Source: Pseudofulvimonas gallinarii (GTDB taxonomy: Bacteria > Pseudomonadota > Gammaproteobacteria > Xanthomonadales > UBA2363). Taken from it: DNA of 39,783 nucleotides. The stretch's first letter is position 1. Each line of letters starts with the position of its first letter. The position numbers and the translations under genes were made by a program. Below, piece after piece: positions 14,390 through 23,836 of this stretch. The stretch covers positions 1 through 39,783 of the forward strand of contig NZ_SMAF01000027.1 in the NCBI RefSeq assembly GCF_004343305.1, in the 5' to 3' direction. The notes beneath the pieces are model-generated. The model saw nothing but the letters and a program-made list of their open reading frames with translations. It had not been told where the DNA came from and searched no databases.

Positions 14390-15397
14390 ATGTCGCACAT
14401 CTCCCTCACCCGCTACCTGATCGACGAGCAGTACCAGGCGCGGCGCATCCAGCCGGACCTGCGCCTGCTGATCGAGGTGGTGGCCCGCGCCTGCAAGGCC
14501 ATTTCCGTGGCGATCGGCAAGGGCGCGCTGGGCAATGTGCTGGGCAGCGCCGATGCCGAGAACGTCCAGGGCGAGGTGCAGAAGAAGCTGGACGTGATCG
14601 CCAACGAGATCCTGCTCGAAGCCAACGAGTGGGGCGGCCATCTGGCGGCACTGGCCTCCGAGGAGCTCGAGCATCCCAGCCCGATCCCGAACCGCTATCC
14701 CAAGGGCGAATACCTGCTGCTGTTCGATCCGCTCGACGGCTCCTCGAACATCGACGTCAATGTCTCGGTGGGCACGATCTTCTCGGTGCTGCGCTGCCCG
14801 GAAGGCGTGACCGATCCGGACGAGTCGGACTTCCTGCAGCCGGGCACGCGCCAGGTTGCCGCCGGTTATGCCGTCTACGGTCCCAGCACGCTGCTGGTGC
14901 TGACCGTGGGCGATGGCGTCGCCGTGTTCACCCTGGACCGCGAGCAGGGCAGCTTCGTGCTGACCGCGGACCGCGTGCAGATTCCCGCCGATACCCGCGA
15001 ATTCGCCATCAACATGTCGAACCAGCGCTGGTGGCAGCCGCCGGTGCAGCGTTACGTCAGCGAACTGGTCGCCGGCCGCGACGGCCCCCGCGGTGTCGAT
15101 TTCAACATGCGCTGGGTGGCCTCGATGGTCGCCGATGTGCACCGGATCCTGAGCCGCGGCGGCATCTTCATGTATCCGCGTGACAACAAGGACCCGGCCA
15201 AGGCGGGCCGCCTGCGGCTGATGTACGAGGCCAATCCGATGGCGATGATCGTCGAGCAGGCCGGTGGCGCCGCCACCGACGGCCACCAGCGCCTGCTCGA
15301 TGTGCAGCCGACCGGCCTGCACCAGCGCATCGCGGTGTTTCTGGGGTCGCGCAACGAAGTCGAACGGGTCACCGCCTACCACCACGAGCCGGGCTGA
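14390..15397 (+). CDS. fbp: Fructose-1,6-bisphosphatase, class I
   Basis: This enzyme of gluconeogenesis hydrolyses fructose-1,6-bisphosphate to fructose-6-phosphate. The 335-residue protein carries the metal-binding motif [12 protein letters not shown] from Asp113, the preceding EELEHPSP region, and the substrate segment [37 protein letters not shown] typical of class I enzymes (quoted residues continue across two motifs at about 258-295). Length and domains are normal. The ATG at 14390 lies 74 bases after the thioesterase stop. It is in the usual range for proteobacterial Fbp, without the extra N-terminal regulatory segment. Confidence 0.97.
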   Translation: MSHISLTRYLIDEQYQARRIQPDLRLLIEVVARACKAISVAIGKGALGNVLGSADAENVQGEVQKKLDVIANEILLEANEWGGHLAALASEELEHPSPIPNRYPKGEYLLLFDPLDGSSNIDVNVSVGTIFSVLRCPEGVTDPDESDFLQPGTRQVAAGYAVYGPSTLLVLTVGDGVAVFTLDREQGSFVLTADRVQIPADTREFAINMSNQRWWQPPVQRYVSELVAGRDGPRGVDFNMRWVASMVADVHRILSRGGIFMYPRDNKDPAKAGRLRLMYEANPMAMIVEQAGGAATDGHQRLLDVQPTGLHQRIAVFLGSRNEVERVTAYHHEPG

Positions 15398-15646
15398 CGC
15401 TTTTGCCGGCCGGCACGGCCCGGCCCCGGTGGGTCCGGGTCACAGCCAGGCATCGAAACTGGACGGATTGTCCCGGTGCCGTTCGCGGCAGCGCACCATG
15501 ACACCGGCCGGCCAGGGGCGCATGATCGGTGTGCGTCGAACTTGGCGCGAAGCGGTCCGGATGGGGTTGTAACGCCGGCAGTGGCTTCACGCGCTCCCGC
15601 AGGCGTTCCGATCCGGTCGGCACAACTTCACTTCAAGGAGTCCGAA
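15398..15646. other. 249-base gap before the GlsB/YeaQ gene
   Basis: No gene is supported here. The last 20 bases hold the strong CAAGGAG ribosome binding site of the next gene, and its promoter must be in this stretch, but I could not identify a convincing -10/-35 pair. No strong hairpin follows fbp. Confidence 0.35.
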
Positions 15647-15904
15647 ATGGATGTTACGTCCCTGATCGTGTTCTTGCTTGTCGGTGCAATTGCCGGCTTC
15701 CTCGCCGGGCAGATCGTCCGCGGTTACGGCTTCGGCCTGGTGGGCAATATCGTGGTGGGCATCGTCGGTGCCCTGCTGGCCGGCTTCATCCTGCCGCGCG
15801 TCGGCCTGGTGATCGGTGGCGGCATTGTCGGCGCGATCATCTATGCACTGATCGGCGCCATCATCCTGCTGGTCCTGATAGGTCTGTTGCGCAAGGCGGC
15901 CTGA
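15647..15904 (+). CDS. GlsB/YeaQ/YmgE-family small stress membrane protein
   Basis: This 85-residue protein is almost entirely hydrophobic, with three membrane helices and the glycine-rich pattern IAGFLAGQIVRGYGFGLVGN and IVGIVGALLAGF of the transglycosylase-associated (YeaQ/YmgE) family. The family is usually induced in stationary phase or stress; its biochemical role is unknown. An AAGGAG site seven bases before the ATG at 15647 fixes the start. It is a single-gene unit closed by a long GC-rich hairpin at 15912. Confidence 0.92.
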   Translation: MDVTSLIVFLLVGAIAGFLAGQIVRGYGFGLVGNIVVGIVGALLAGFILPRVGLVIGGGIVGAIIYALIGAIILLVLIGLLRKAA

Positions 15905-15911
15905 CGGCCGG

Positions 15912-15946
15912 ACCGGGGATCCGGGCCGTGCGGCCCGGATCCCGGT
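15912..15946. terminator. Long GC-rich hairpin between convergent genes
   Basis: ACCG plus GGATCCGGGCC on the left, loop GTGC, and GGCCCGGATCC plus CGGT on the right give 15 base pairs with a single bulged G at position 15916. It sits 7 bases behind the YeaQ-type gene and 47 bases before the end of the convergent secreted-protein gene. It lacks a U-tract. Confidence 0.6.
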
Positions 15947-15993
15947 GAGTGCAGGCGGACCCGCCCAAGGCGGGCTCCGCATCGGTCCGCGGC

Positions 15994-17841
15994 TCAGTCG
16001 CCCTGGGCGGGACAGGGACCCAGGCGGTACAGCGTGATCTCGCCGGACCGGTCACGCCATTCGCCGACGATGGCGGTGTCCGAGAAGTCGTAGCTGAATT
16101 TCAGCCGGTTGCAGGCCTCGGCCTTGATCGTTGCGGTGCCATAGGAGAGGGCTCCCACGGCCGGTTCGTCGTCGAAAGTGCCGCCCAGGGTGTAGACGAT
16201 CGTCGTCTTGATGTCGCCGTTCTCTTCGACGGACTGGCCGTCGAGCGTGAACCAGCGCTGGCGCAAGGGCCCGGTGTCCTCGGCGTCCTCGGGCGCGAAG
16301 GTGAACCAGGCGCCATACAGCATGCCGTTGACGCCGGCATCTTCATTGCGGGCGATGCGGAACAGTTCCAGGCCCTGGCCGGGTGCCTCCGGGTCGTACC
16401 AGCTGCCGGTCAGTGCCGGGTCATAGGCACCGGTCGCCGGTTTCACCTGGCCGTCGTAGTCGGTGCAGGGCGTTCCTTGCGGGATCAGGCGGGTCATGGC
16501 GACCCGACCGCTGACGCCCTCGTTGTGTCCTTCGTCGAAATCGTACTCCAGCACGCCCTGGCTGCAGGAGATCATCTGCAGGCGGGCATGGCCGACGACC
16601 TGCGAGGGCGCTGCCTGTGGCGTATCGAAGCTGCCGTCCGTGGCCTGGGTGATGGCCAGTTCGAGCTCCGTGGCGTCCTCGCCCGGTTCGAGCTGGCCGA
16701 ACAGCACGTACCAGCGCAGATGGTTCGGGACGTCTTCCTCGTCGTCGTCGTCGCCATCGTCCGGCTGGGCGATGGCGGCCGTGAACCAGGGCATGAAGAC
16801 GTCACCCGACGCCGGGAAGTAGCGGGCGGTGAAGCCCTGGCCGCTGGTGTAGGGCGCGTACCAGGCGCCGGTCAGGGCGTCCGCGTCGAGGACCTTCGGC
16901 GCACAGGTGTTCGGAAAAGCCAGTTCCCACTGGCCGGCCGCGGTGGCACCCATCGCCTCGAAGCTACCGGTTTCCGTGTTGAAGCGGCCGAAGGTGCTGT
17001 TGCCGTTGGCCGTGTGCAGGGCGGCGTACAGCTTGCCGTCCTGGTTGTTGAAATCCATGCCCTGGGCGAAGTTGGCGTCCTGGCCATGGCCGCCGATGCG
17101 CTGGGTGGTGCCATCGCCCGGATTGATGCGGTACAGCGAATCGTCGCTGATGTTGTGGCCGAACAGGTTGCCATCGCAGTCCATCGCCAGGTCGATGAAG
17201 ATCACCCGCGGCTCGTCCGGCAGCAGGTTCGCAATGGCGGTCGGCGTCATCGTATGCAGGTTGACGCGCCACAGCCGGGCCTCGGTGAGCTGGGGATTGT
17301 TCGTCAGCACGTTGACGCTGGTGACGTAGGCGTCACCCGTACGCGGATCGATGGTCAGCCCGGTGATCTGGTCGCGCGGCACGAAGTTCTGGAAGGTGTT
17401 CATGAACCCCTCCGTCACCTGCTTTCCCGTCTGCGTGTCGATGAGGATGACGCGGTGCGGCGAGTCACCCGGCAGGTACTGGATGCCATACAGGCGCGTC
17501 GCCGCCGGATTGAAGTCCATGGCGTAGATGTTGGCGAAGCCCGGCTCGACGTTGACCGGCTCGGGCGTGCCGACGTCGTCCAGGAACAGGCGGTAGAAAC
17601 CCTGCTCGGCGAACCCGGCCACGGACGCGAGCTGGATGCCGTAGGCGAACGTGCCGGTTTCGTCGGCAATGGCCTTGGCCAGGGGCGTGCGAATCGCCGG
17701 TATGCCGGCCTGGCACTGCTGCGCGAGGGCGCCCGGCACGACGCCGGGATTGTCGGCGAAGCTCTTGCAGTCGAGCGCCTGGGCCATGGCCAAGGCAGGC
17801 GTGGCGAGAATGGCCAGTGTGCCGGCCAGAACGTGTTTCAT
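15994..17841 (-). CDS. Secreted protein with propeller-like domain and two C-terminal WY/GQG repeats
   Basis: This 615-residue protein has a clear signal peptide (first 20 or so residues, ending AMAQA). Residues about 45-320 contain recurring blades such as YAMDFNPAATRLYGIQ and DLAMDCDGNLFGH, suggesting a beta-propeller of the SMP-30/DUF4394 kind. Two homologous C-terminal modules follow, each opening with LTGxWYxPxxxGQG, then WFT or RWY lines and a closing strand; cysteines are spread over them. I know this module from secreted proteins of Xanthomonadales, where its function is unknown. The start at 17841 is supported by AGGAG six bases upstream. An acidic run (DDGDDDDEED) lies in the first module. 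Confidence 0.8.
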   Translation of the reverse strand: MKHVLAGTLAILATPALAMAQALDCKSFADNPGVVPGALAQQCQAGIPAIRTPLAKAIADETGTFAYGIQLASVAGFAEQGFYRLFLDDVGTPEPVNVEPGFANIYAMDFNPAATRLYGIQYLPGDSPHRVILIDTQTGKQVTEGFMNTFQNFVPRDQITGLTIDPRTGDAYVTSVNVLTNNPQLTEARLWRVNLHTMTPTAIANLLPDEPRVIFIDLAMDCDGNLFGHNISDDSLYRINPGDGTTQRIGGHGQDANFAQGMDFNNQDGKLYAALHTANGNSTFGRFNTETGSFEAMGATAAGQWELAFPNTCAPKVLDADALTGAWYAPYTSGQGFTARYFPASGDVFMPWFTAAIAQPDDGDDDDEEDVPNHLRWYVLFGQLEPGEDATELELAITQATDGSFDTPQAAPSQVVGHARLQMISCSQGVLEYDFDEGHNEGVSGRVAMTRLIPQGTPCTDYDGQVKPATGAYDPALTGSWYDPEAPGQGLELFRIARNEDAGVNGMLYGAWFTFAPEDAEDTGPLRQRWFTLDGQSVEENGDIKTTIVYTLGGTFDDEPAVGALSYGTATIKAEACNRLKFSYDFSDTAIVGEWRDRSGEITLYRLGPCPAQGD

Positions 17842-18053
17842 CCGCGTCTCCTGGAGCTGTTGCGTCCGCCTCGTGCCGCGCAGGCGGCCGGTTTTTCCGG
17901 GCCGGACAGGTGGACCGGTTTGTCGGCCTGTCACCGTAATGGAGCCCAAAGCGGGCCGCAAGCCGGTTATTGTACGCCAGCGCCGGACCGGTTCAGCGCT
18001 GCCGGTGCGGGTCGTTGCGACGATTGCGCTGGCCGGGTCGTCTAGGTCTGCGA

Positions 18054-18611
18054 ATGGAAGGGACCGCCAGCACATCGACTTTCAGTGGTGACATCGACCC
18101 CGGACAGCTGTCTTCGTTGCGGCAGGGCTGCCCCGCCGCGCTGGCTGCCGCCTATGACCGGTTCGCACGTCCGGCCTATGGCCTGGCGATCCGCGTGCTG
18201 GGCAATCCCGAGGATGCCGCCGATCTGGTCCAGGATGTGTTCCTCAGGCTGCCGCGGGCGTCGAGGCAGTTCCGCGGCGATGCCCCGTTTGGCGCCTGGC
18301 TTCGGAAACTGGTGGCCAACGCGACGATCGACCGGCTGCGCGAGCGGAAGCGGCTGGTGCCGCTGGACCAGGCGCATGTCGAACTCGGGCTGGACAGTGG
18401 CGTCCTCGACGCGATCCACGCCGGCGAGCTGTTGCAACGATTGTCACCCACCGCCCGGCTGGTGTTGCTGCTGCATGCCGTCGAGGGAATGACGCATGCC
18501 GAGATGGCCGTGCTGTTCCAGCAGTCCGAAAGCTACTCCAAGTCGATTCTTTCCCGCGCGTTGAAACGGCTGCGCGACCTTTACAGAAGTGATTCACCGG
18601 TGCCGCCATGA
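18054..18611 (+). CDS. ECF-type RNA polymerase sigma factor
   Basis: This 185-residue sigma-70 family protein has region 2 (AAYDRFARPAYGLAIRVLGN, followed by PEDAADLVQDVFLRLPRA with the DLVQD core-binding motif). Region 4 follows (LSPTARLVLLLHAVEGMTHAEMAVLF, then SKSILSRALKRLRDLY as the DNA-recognition helix). It is an extracytoplasmic-function sigma factor. The ATG at 18054 gives the normal length. The stop overlaps the start of the next gene as ATGA (18608-18611), coupling it with a membrane protein that is probably its partner. It is divergent from the secreted repeat protein, which could be one of its targets. Confidence 0.93.
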   Translation: MEGTASTSTFSGDIDPGQLSSLRQGCPAALAAAYDRFARPAYGLAIRVLGNPEDAADLVQDVFLRLPRASRQFRGDAPFGAWLRKLVANATIDRLRERKRLVPLDQAHVELGLDSGVLDAIHAGELLQRLSPTARLVLLLHAVEGMTHAEMAVLFQQSESYSKSILSRALKRLRDLYRSDSPVPP

Positions 18612-19063
18612 ACATCCAACAGTCCGGCTCATTCCCCCCGCGCGACCTGCGTTGCCTGCTGGATGCGGATCCGCCAGCGCAGCTGCGGCGGGACATCCTG
18701 CGCAAGGTCCGGCGCCGGCGGTCGCTGCGGCGTCTCGTACCGGCAGCCGCGGTCGCTGCCCTGCTGATGATGGCCGCGGTGCCGTGGCGACTGCAGCCCG
18801 ACAGCACGCACTCGGACTGGCAGCGGCGTTCGGCCCAGCTGGAGGCGGTCTGGCGGGAAAGCGATGATCCGCAATGGTTGCGCGAGGATGCACGTGCCCA
18901 GCGGCTGTTGCGCCAGCTTCGCCAGGTGGACCAGGCACTGGACCAGGCTTACGCACAGGCGCTGGACGCTTCGCTGCGTGACCAGCTCTGGCGCCAGCGT
19001 ACGGAGGCGTTGTCTGCCCTTATCCTGAGTCGCCGGCAAGGCGGCGTTGCGGTACAGCTTTGA
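18608..19063 (+). CDS. Single-pass membrane protein, probable anti-sigma partner
   Basis: This 151-residue protein has a cytoplasmic N-region (residues 1-42, rich in Arg), one membrane helix (about 43-58) and a periplasmic part dominated by a coiled-coil-like helix with many Gln, Arg and Leu (LLRQLRQVDQALDQAYAQAL). The layout and its four-base overlap with the ECF sigma gene are typical of anti-sigma factors, but there is no recognisable zinc-binding ZAS motif. The assignment rests on position. The helical periplasmic region could be a sensor that recognises the following PDZ protein. Confidence 0.7.
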   Translation: MNIQQSGSFPPRDLRCLLDADPPAQLRRDILRKVRRRRSLRRLVPAAAVAALLMMAAVPWRLQPDSTHSDWQRRSAQLEAVWRESDDPQWLREDARAQRLLRQLRQVDQALDQAYAQALDASLRDQLWRQRTEALSALILSRRQGGVAVQL

Positions 19064-19091
19064 TGCCCGACATGAACCCAGGACCTTGGAA

Positions 19092-19994
19092 ATGAAGAAT
19101 CACGTTCGACTCGTACTGCTGCTGGGCCTGTGCGCATGTCTTCCCCGCACCGGGTTCGCGCAGGAGGGCGGCCTGGCCTCTGTCGAGGAGGAATTCCGGC
19201 AGACCCTGCTGCGGCTGGTGCAGTCCGGCGCCCTGTCCAGCCCCGAAGGTCCGCTGGTGATCGAGCGACCCGCCGAACGCGTCAGCGATTTCGGCCTGCT
19301 CGTCGATCGCGACAGTGTCGACGGCCTCGTGGTCCTGGGTACCTTGCCCGGTGGCAGCGCCAGCCGGCTGGGACTGCAGGCCGGCGATCGCCTTGTCGCG
19401 GCGAACGGTGTCGACCTTCGTGGCCCGGGTGGTAGCCTGCGCATGAAGGCGCTGCTGGATGATCCGGCCAGTGATGGTGGCATCGAACTGGACATCGTCC
19501 GCGAAGGCCATGCGCGGAAGATTGCCGGCACGGTGGAGGCAGTGGTGCTGCCGGCGATGCGCGTGGAGCTGGACGCGGCGGCGATGGCGTCGACGGAGGA
19601 ACACACGCGTCTGGCTGGCGATCCCGGCTCGCGCTGCGGGCGGGTCAGCATCGAAGCAATCGCGCCCAGGACCCGGAATCTGTTCCCGGTGTCGCTGATC
19701 GCCATCGATGGCCGTATTCCGGGCACCAGCGAGCAGCAGAGTTTCCGCTTGCCGCCGGGCCGTCATGTGCTGCGGATCGGTGAGCGGATCGGCGAGGATC
19801 ATTTCTCGAGTGTCGGGAATTTCCAGCGCGGCCGCCTGGGTGATCGCGGGTACAAGGAACTGGAAGTCGACGTCGAGCCGGGCGTGACGTATTTCCTAGC
19901 GGCGCGGCTTCATCGCGGGCGCAGCGACCGCATCCTGGATGGCGGCTACTGGGAGCCGCTGGTATGGAAGGAGCGCGCCGAATCCTGCCGTTGA
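19092..19994 (+). CDS. Exported PDZ-domain protein
   Basis: This 300-residue protein has an N-terminal signal peptide ([16 protein letters not shown]; cleavage probably after GFAQ or, with Cys at 14-16, lipid modification). A PDZ domain follows at residues about 66-130 ([20 protein letters not shown], the carboxylate-binding and groove region). The C-terminal part is beta-rich with [15 protein letters not shown] and no protease motif, so it is not a DegP-type enzyme. It is third in the sigma/anti-sigma operon, 28 bases after the preceding gene. A part in signal sensing or as a substrate-binding adaptor is inferred. Confidence 0.85.
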   Translation: MKNHVRLVLLLGLCACLPRTGFAQEGGLASVEEEFRQTLLRLVQSGALSSPEGPLVIERPAERVSDFGLLVDRDSVDGLVVLGTLPGGSASRLGLQAGDRLVAANGVDLRGPGGSLRMKALLDDPASDGGIELDIVREGHARKIAGTVEAVVLPAMRVELDAAAMASTEEHTRLAGDPGSRCGRVSIEAIAPRTRNLFPVSLIAIDGRIPGTSEQQSFRLPPGRHVLRIGERIGEDHFSSVGNFQRGRLGDRGYKELEVDVEPGVTYFLAARLHRGRSDRILDGGYWEPLVWKERAESCR

Positions 19995-20065
19995 CGCACT
20001 GCCACGCTGCCGCGGTACGGACAGCGGGTTATCCTGTGCGCCCGCTCCAGGACGCCGACGGACGC

Positions 20066-20821
20066 ATGGCTGTACTCAGTGTCAACCTCAACAAGGTCGC
20101 CGTGTTGCGCAATTCGCGCGGTGGCGATCTGCCCGACCCGATCGCCGCGGCACGGGTCTGCCTGGCCGAAGGCTGTCGCGGACTGACCGTGCATCCGCGT
20201 CCCGATGCCCGGCATATCCGGCGCGAGGACGTGCTCGCGCTGTCGGATCTCGTCGCCGCGCACGAGGGCGTCGAGCTGAACATCGAGGGCAATCCATTCG
20301 CGCCGGCGCGGCCCGGTTATCCGGGCCTGCTAGAACTGGTCCGTGAGAGTCGGCCCGCCCAATGCACGCTGGTTCCTGACGGCGATGGCCAGCTGACCTC
20401 CGACCACGGCTTCGACCTGCGGCGCGACGCCGGACGCCTGCGGCCACTGGTGGCCGAGCTGCGCGCGCTGGGCTGTCGCGTCAGCCTGTTTATGGATCCC
20501 GGAACCACGTCGCTCGAACCGGCGGCAGACATGGGCGCGCATCGCGTCGAGATCTACACCGGCCCGTATGCGGAAGCCTTCGCTGCCGGCAGTGGCGGCG
20601 GTGCCGCGCTGCAGGCCTGTGTCGCTACCGCCGAAGCCGCCCGTGCGGCCGGATTGGCGGTCAATGCCGGACATGACCTTGACCAGCGGAATCTCGGGCC
20701 CTTGCTGGCGGCGATCCCGTGGATCGCCGAGGTGTCCATCGGCCATGCACTGATCGGCGAGGCCCTGTATGACGGCCTCGCCACCACCGTGCGGCGCTAT
20801 CTGGCGATCACCGGCGGCTGA
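20066..20821 (+). CDS. pdxJ: Pyridoxine 5'-phosphate synthase (NxNK subclass)
   Basis: PdxJ condenses 1-deoxyxylulose-5-phosphate with 3-amino-1-phosphoacetone to pyridoxine 5'-phosphate in the DXP-dependent vitamin B6 pathway. This 251-residue TIM barrel carries [15 protein letters not shown] in place of the enterobacterial NIDH...TLRNARG, and LNIEGNP in place of the NLEMAVT segment. That is the subclass I associate with Xanthomonadales and Bacteroidetes. The second active-site stretch GHDLDQRNL and phosphate loop [13 protein letters not shown] are normal. In Xanthomonas pdxJ lies beside the exbD genes, as here. The ATG at 20066 precedes MAVLSVN. Confidence 0.95.
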   Translation: MAVLSVNLNKVAVLRNSRGGDLPDPIAAARVCLAEGCRGLTVHPRPDARHIRREDVLALSDLVAAHEGVELNIEGNPFAPARPGYPGLLELVRESRPAQCTLVPDGDGQLTSDHGFDLRRDAGRLRPLVAELRALGCRVSLFMDPGTTSLEPAADMGAHRVEIYTGPYAEAFAAGSGGGAALQACVATAEAARAAGLAVNAGHDLDQRNLGPLLAAIPWIAEVSIGHALIGEALYDGLATTVRRYLAITGG

Positions 20822-20826
20822 TGTTT

Positions 20827-20855
20827 CGACGGCAGGGCGCCAAGCCCCGCCGTCG
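20827..20855. terminator. Hairpin between convergent pdxJ and exbD3
   Basis: CGACGGC (20827-20833) pairs with GCCGTCG (20849-20855), and after an A/C mismatch GGGC pairs with GCCC around a 5-base loop. It is placed a few bases after pdxJ and 27 bases before the end of the opposing exbD gene, so it could serve both. The U-content behind it is modest. Confidence 0.6.
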
Positions 20856-20881
20856 GCCTGGTTTCTTCGAAAGCCGCAAGT

Positions 20882-21271
20882 TCAATGTCCGGCGAAGCCG
20901 ATGTCGGTGAAGCCTGCCTTGTAACCTGCGGACATCAGGTCCGCGACGCGCTGGTAGCTGGCGTCCTCCCGCACGTTGATGCGCGGCGACGGCTTCGGCT
21001 GCTGTGCCGCCATGGTCCGAAGCAGATGGTCCAGCTGGCGGCGCCCGATGCGCACATCCTGCAGGTAGAGGCTGCCCGCGGCATCAAGGCACAGCGTCAC
21101 AGGTTGGGTGCGGACGACCTCCGGCGTTGTCTTGCTGGAGAGCGCAAGGGGGAGGTCGCGCTTCACGACCGGCAGTCCGATCATGAAGATGATCAGCAGG
21201 ACGTCGATCAGAGGCGTGACGTTGATCTCGGCATGCGGCCGGCTTGTTTCCGGCAGGATGGCGCAACCCAT
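20882..21271 (-). CDS. ExbD-family protein, divergent third paralogue with shortened helix
   Basis: This 129-residue protein keeps the ExbD opening EINVTPLIDV with the essential membrane Asp. The helix then reads LLIIFMI, where the two neighbouring ExbDs read MLVLLIIFMI, so three residues are missing. Four more are missing between the helix and the DLP segment. The periplasmic domain (VTLCLDAAGSLYLQDV and AGYKAGFTDIGFAGH) is otherwise normal but unusual in having an internal Cys. The start at 21271 has AAAGGGAG seven bases upstream. A strong terminator at 21421 separates it from exbD2, so it is probably expressed on its own or by read-through. Confidence 0.88.
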   Translation of the reverse strand: MGCAILPETSRPHAEINVTPLIDVLLIIFMIGLPVVKRDLPLALSSKTTPEVVRTQPVTLCLDAAGSLYLQDVRIGRRQLDHLLRTMAAQQPKPSPRINVREDASYQRVADLMSAGYKAGFTDIGFAGH

Positions 21272-21420
21272 GGGCTGACTCCCTTTCTGGCTGGCCTGTC
21301 CCTTTCTAGGCCGATGGCCTTCCGTGTACAAGCCGGCGGAATCGCTGGATATTCACCGGCTCAGGAATCGGGATTCCGGATGAACGGTCGTGCGGCCGTC
21401 GCACCCGATGGCGGAAAAGT

Positions 21421-21446
21421 AAAAGGCCGCCCGGAGGCGGCCTTTT
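21421..21446. terminator. Bidirectional rho-independent terminator behind exbD2
   Basis: AAAAGGCCGCC (21421-21431), loop CGGA and GGCGGCCTTTT (21436-21446) form a perfect 11-bp stem including the A/T tracts, the classic bidirectional terminator. On the minus strand it lies 22 bases after the exbD2 stop codon (21469), ending the tonB-exbB-exbD1-exbD2 operon. Confidence 0.9.
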
Positions 21447-21468
21447 CTTCAGCATCTTGATCGACCGA

Positions 21469-21888
21469 TCAGTTCCGGGTGTTGTCGAAACCGATCTTCT
21501 TGACGTCGGCATTCTTGGCCTTGGTCATGACTTCGGCGAGAACCTGGTAGCGCGACCGGTCCCCGGCACTGATCATGATCTGCGGCTGCGGATTCTGCCG
21601 ACCCGCCAGCGACATCTGGTACTCGATCTGCCGCATGCTCATGGCCTGGTCGTTCCAGAGCACGGTGCCATCGTCATTGATTCGCACGGTGATCTTGTCG
21701 GACTCCTCCGGCGGCTTCGTCGAAAGACTCGGCTGCGGCAGGTCGATCTGCACCTTGTAGGTCAGCTGAGGCGCGTTGATCATGAAGATGATCAGCAGCA
21801 CCAGCATCACGTCGATCAGCGGGGTGACATTGATTTCCGCCATCGGGGCGGCATCACCACTGCTTCCGCTGCTTACGCTCATGCCCAT
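21469..21888 (-). CDS. exbD2: ExbD-family biopolymer transport protein, second copy
   Basis: This 139-residue protein has a short cytoplasmic tail, one membrane helix and a periplasmic domain. The motif EINVTPLIDVMLVLLIIFMI contains the Asp that carries protons through the ExbB/ExbD motor. The periplasmic part has ITVRINDDGTVLWNDQAM and the closing AEVMTKAKNADVKKIGFDN. It is the fourth gene of the tonB operon. In Xanthomonas campestris the corresponding exbD2 is known to be dispensable for iron uptake but needed for plant-cell-wall related responses; whether that holds here is unknown. Confidence 0.95.
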   Translation of the reverse strand: MGMSVSSGSSGDAAPMAEINVTPLIDVMLVLLIIFMINAPQLTYKVQIDLPQPSLSTKPPEESDKITVRINDDGTVLWNDQAMSMRQIEYQMSLAGRQNPQPQIMISAGDRSRYQVLAEVMTKAKNADVKKIGFDNTRN

Positions 21889-21944
21889 GTGGCAATACTC
21901 CTAGTTGGCGGCGCCGGCGTATGGCCGGCCACCACCCGTTTCCA

Positions 21945-22364
21945 TCAACGATCGGGGGTGGTCACGAAGCCGACACGGACGATGCCGGCGTCCTTGACGA
22001 TCTCCAGGGTCTCCCGGATGGTCTGGTAACGCAGGTTGGCGTCCGCGCGGACCTTGACCTCGGGCTGCGGTGTCTGGCGCGCAGCGCGCCGCAGCTCGGT
22101 TTCAAGGCTCGAGCGGGTACGGACCTGTCCGTCCCACCAGATCGTGCCGTTCGACTCGATCGCCAGATCGATGACCAGAGGGCGGACCACCTCTTCCGCT
22201 GTCAGGTCGGCCTTCGGCAGGTCGACCTCGACAACGTTCTGCATCAACGGCGTGGTGATCATGAAGATGATCAGCAGCACCAGCATCACGTCGACCAGCG
22301 GCGTGACGTTGATGGTGGCCATCGGTGCATTATCGCCGTCACCGCTGCCTACGCTCATGCCCAT
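21945..22364 (-). CDS. exbD1: ExbD biopolymer transport protein, first copy
   Basis: This 139-residue protein has the same plan as the next gene. The helix motif TINVTPLVDVMLVLLIIFMI has the proton-carrying Asp, and the periplasmic domain ends in IVKDAGIVRVGFVTTPDR. It pairs with ExbB to couple the proton gradient to TonB. It begins 24 bases after the exbB stop and is followed by exbD2 after 56 bases, in the order tonB-exbB-exbD1-exbD2 known from Xanthomonas. Confidence 0.96.
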   Translation of the reverse strand: MGMSVGSGDGDNAPMATINVTPLVDVMLVLLIIFMITTPLMQNVVEVDLPKADLTAEEVVRPLVIDLAIESNGTIWWDGQVRTRSSLETELRRAARQTPQPEVKVRADANLRYQTIRETLEIVKDAGIVRVGFVTTPDR

Positions 22365-22388
22365 GGGTCGTTCTCCAGTTTCCGGCGA

Positions 22389-23135
22389 TTACTTGCCGAC
22401 GCCGACGCGTGCGCCAGTGGCGAAGTAGTCGTGCAGGTCGTGCGCGAACTCGTCGAACTTCGACAGGACGACGCGGTTGGAACGCACGAAGAAGTTGTAG
22501 GCCAGCAGGGCCGGGATGGCGCAGAACAGACCAATGGCGGTCATGATCAGTGCTTCACCCACGGGACCGGCGATGGCGCCGATGTCGGCCTTGCCGCTGG
22601 CGCCGATGGCGATCAGGGCGCGGTAGATGCCCCACACGGTACCCAGCAGGCCGATGAACGGCGCCGAGGAACCGACGGTGGCCAGCAGGGTCAGGCCGGT
22701 TTCCAGGCGACCGCTTTCGCGGGTGACGGCCTGGCGCAGCGAGCGGTCGATGAACTCCGAACGGTTCAGCACTTCGACCATTCGGCCACCGCCGCTTTCA
22801 TGCTTGGCGTGGTGGGCGGCAGCCTCGGCGCACTCCAGGGCGATCTTGGAGAACGGCTCGTTCTTCGGCTGGGATTCCATGTATTGCACCGCTTCCTGGG
22901 TCGAGTTGCTGCCCCAGAAGCCGCGGATCACCTTGTCGGCGCGCGAACGCACGGCGCTGTTACGCACCGCGTTGGAGATGATGTAGAACCAGGACATCAG
23001 GGACATCACCACCAGGGTGATCAGCACGATCCAGCCGACCACGTCGAGGTGCTGGATCATGTGGCTGAAGCCCATCTGGCTCAGTGCCGCTGCGTCCGAA
23101 TCGGTCGGCAGGGAGGTTGGGATCTGGTCTTGCAT
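22389..23135 (-). CDS. exbB: ExbB/TolQ-family proton channel protein
   Basis: This 248-residue protein has three membrane helices: one near residues 32-52 (DVVGWIVLITLVVMSLMSWF) and two after a long cytoplasmic loop (about 145-165 and 190-210). The conserved stretch LLGTVWGIYRALIAIGASGK and EALIMTAIGLFCAIPALLAYN are the pore-lining helices of ExbB. It forms the pentameric stator around the ExbD dimer and energises TonB for uptake through outer-membrane receptors. It is second in the operon, 17 bases after the tonB stop. Confidence 0.96.
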   Translation of the reverse strand: MQDQIPTSLPTDSDAAALSQMGFSHMIQHLDVVGWIVLITLVVMSLMSWFYIISNAVRNSAVRSRADKVIRGFWGSNSTQEAVQYMESQPKNEPFSKIALECAEAAAHHAKHESGGGRMVEVLNRSEFIDRSLRQAVTRESGRLETGLTLLATVGSSAPFIGLLGTVWGIYRALIAIGASGKADIGAIAGPVGEALIMTAIGLFCAIPALLAYNFFVRSNRVVLSKFDEFAHDLHDYFATGARVGVGK

Positions 23136-23152
23136 GGTTGCGCTACCTTGGG

Positions 23153-23836
<684 letters not shown>

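Noticed and set aside
15949-18045. A 698-codon open frame antisense to the secreted repeat protein
   Set aside because: The minus strand has a signal peptide, ribosome binding site and repeated modules; the plus frame has no start signal or family resemblance.
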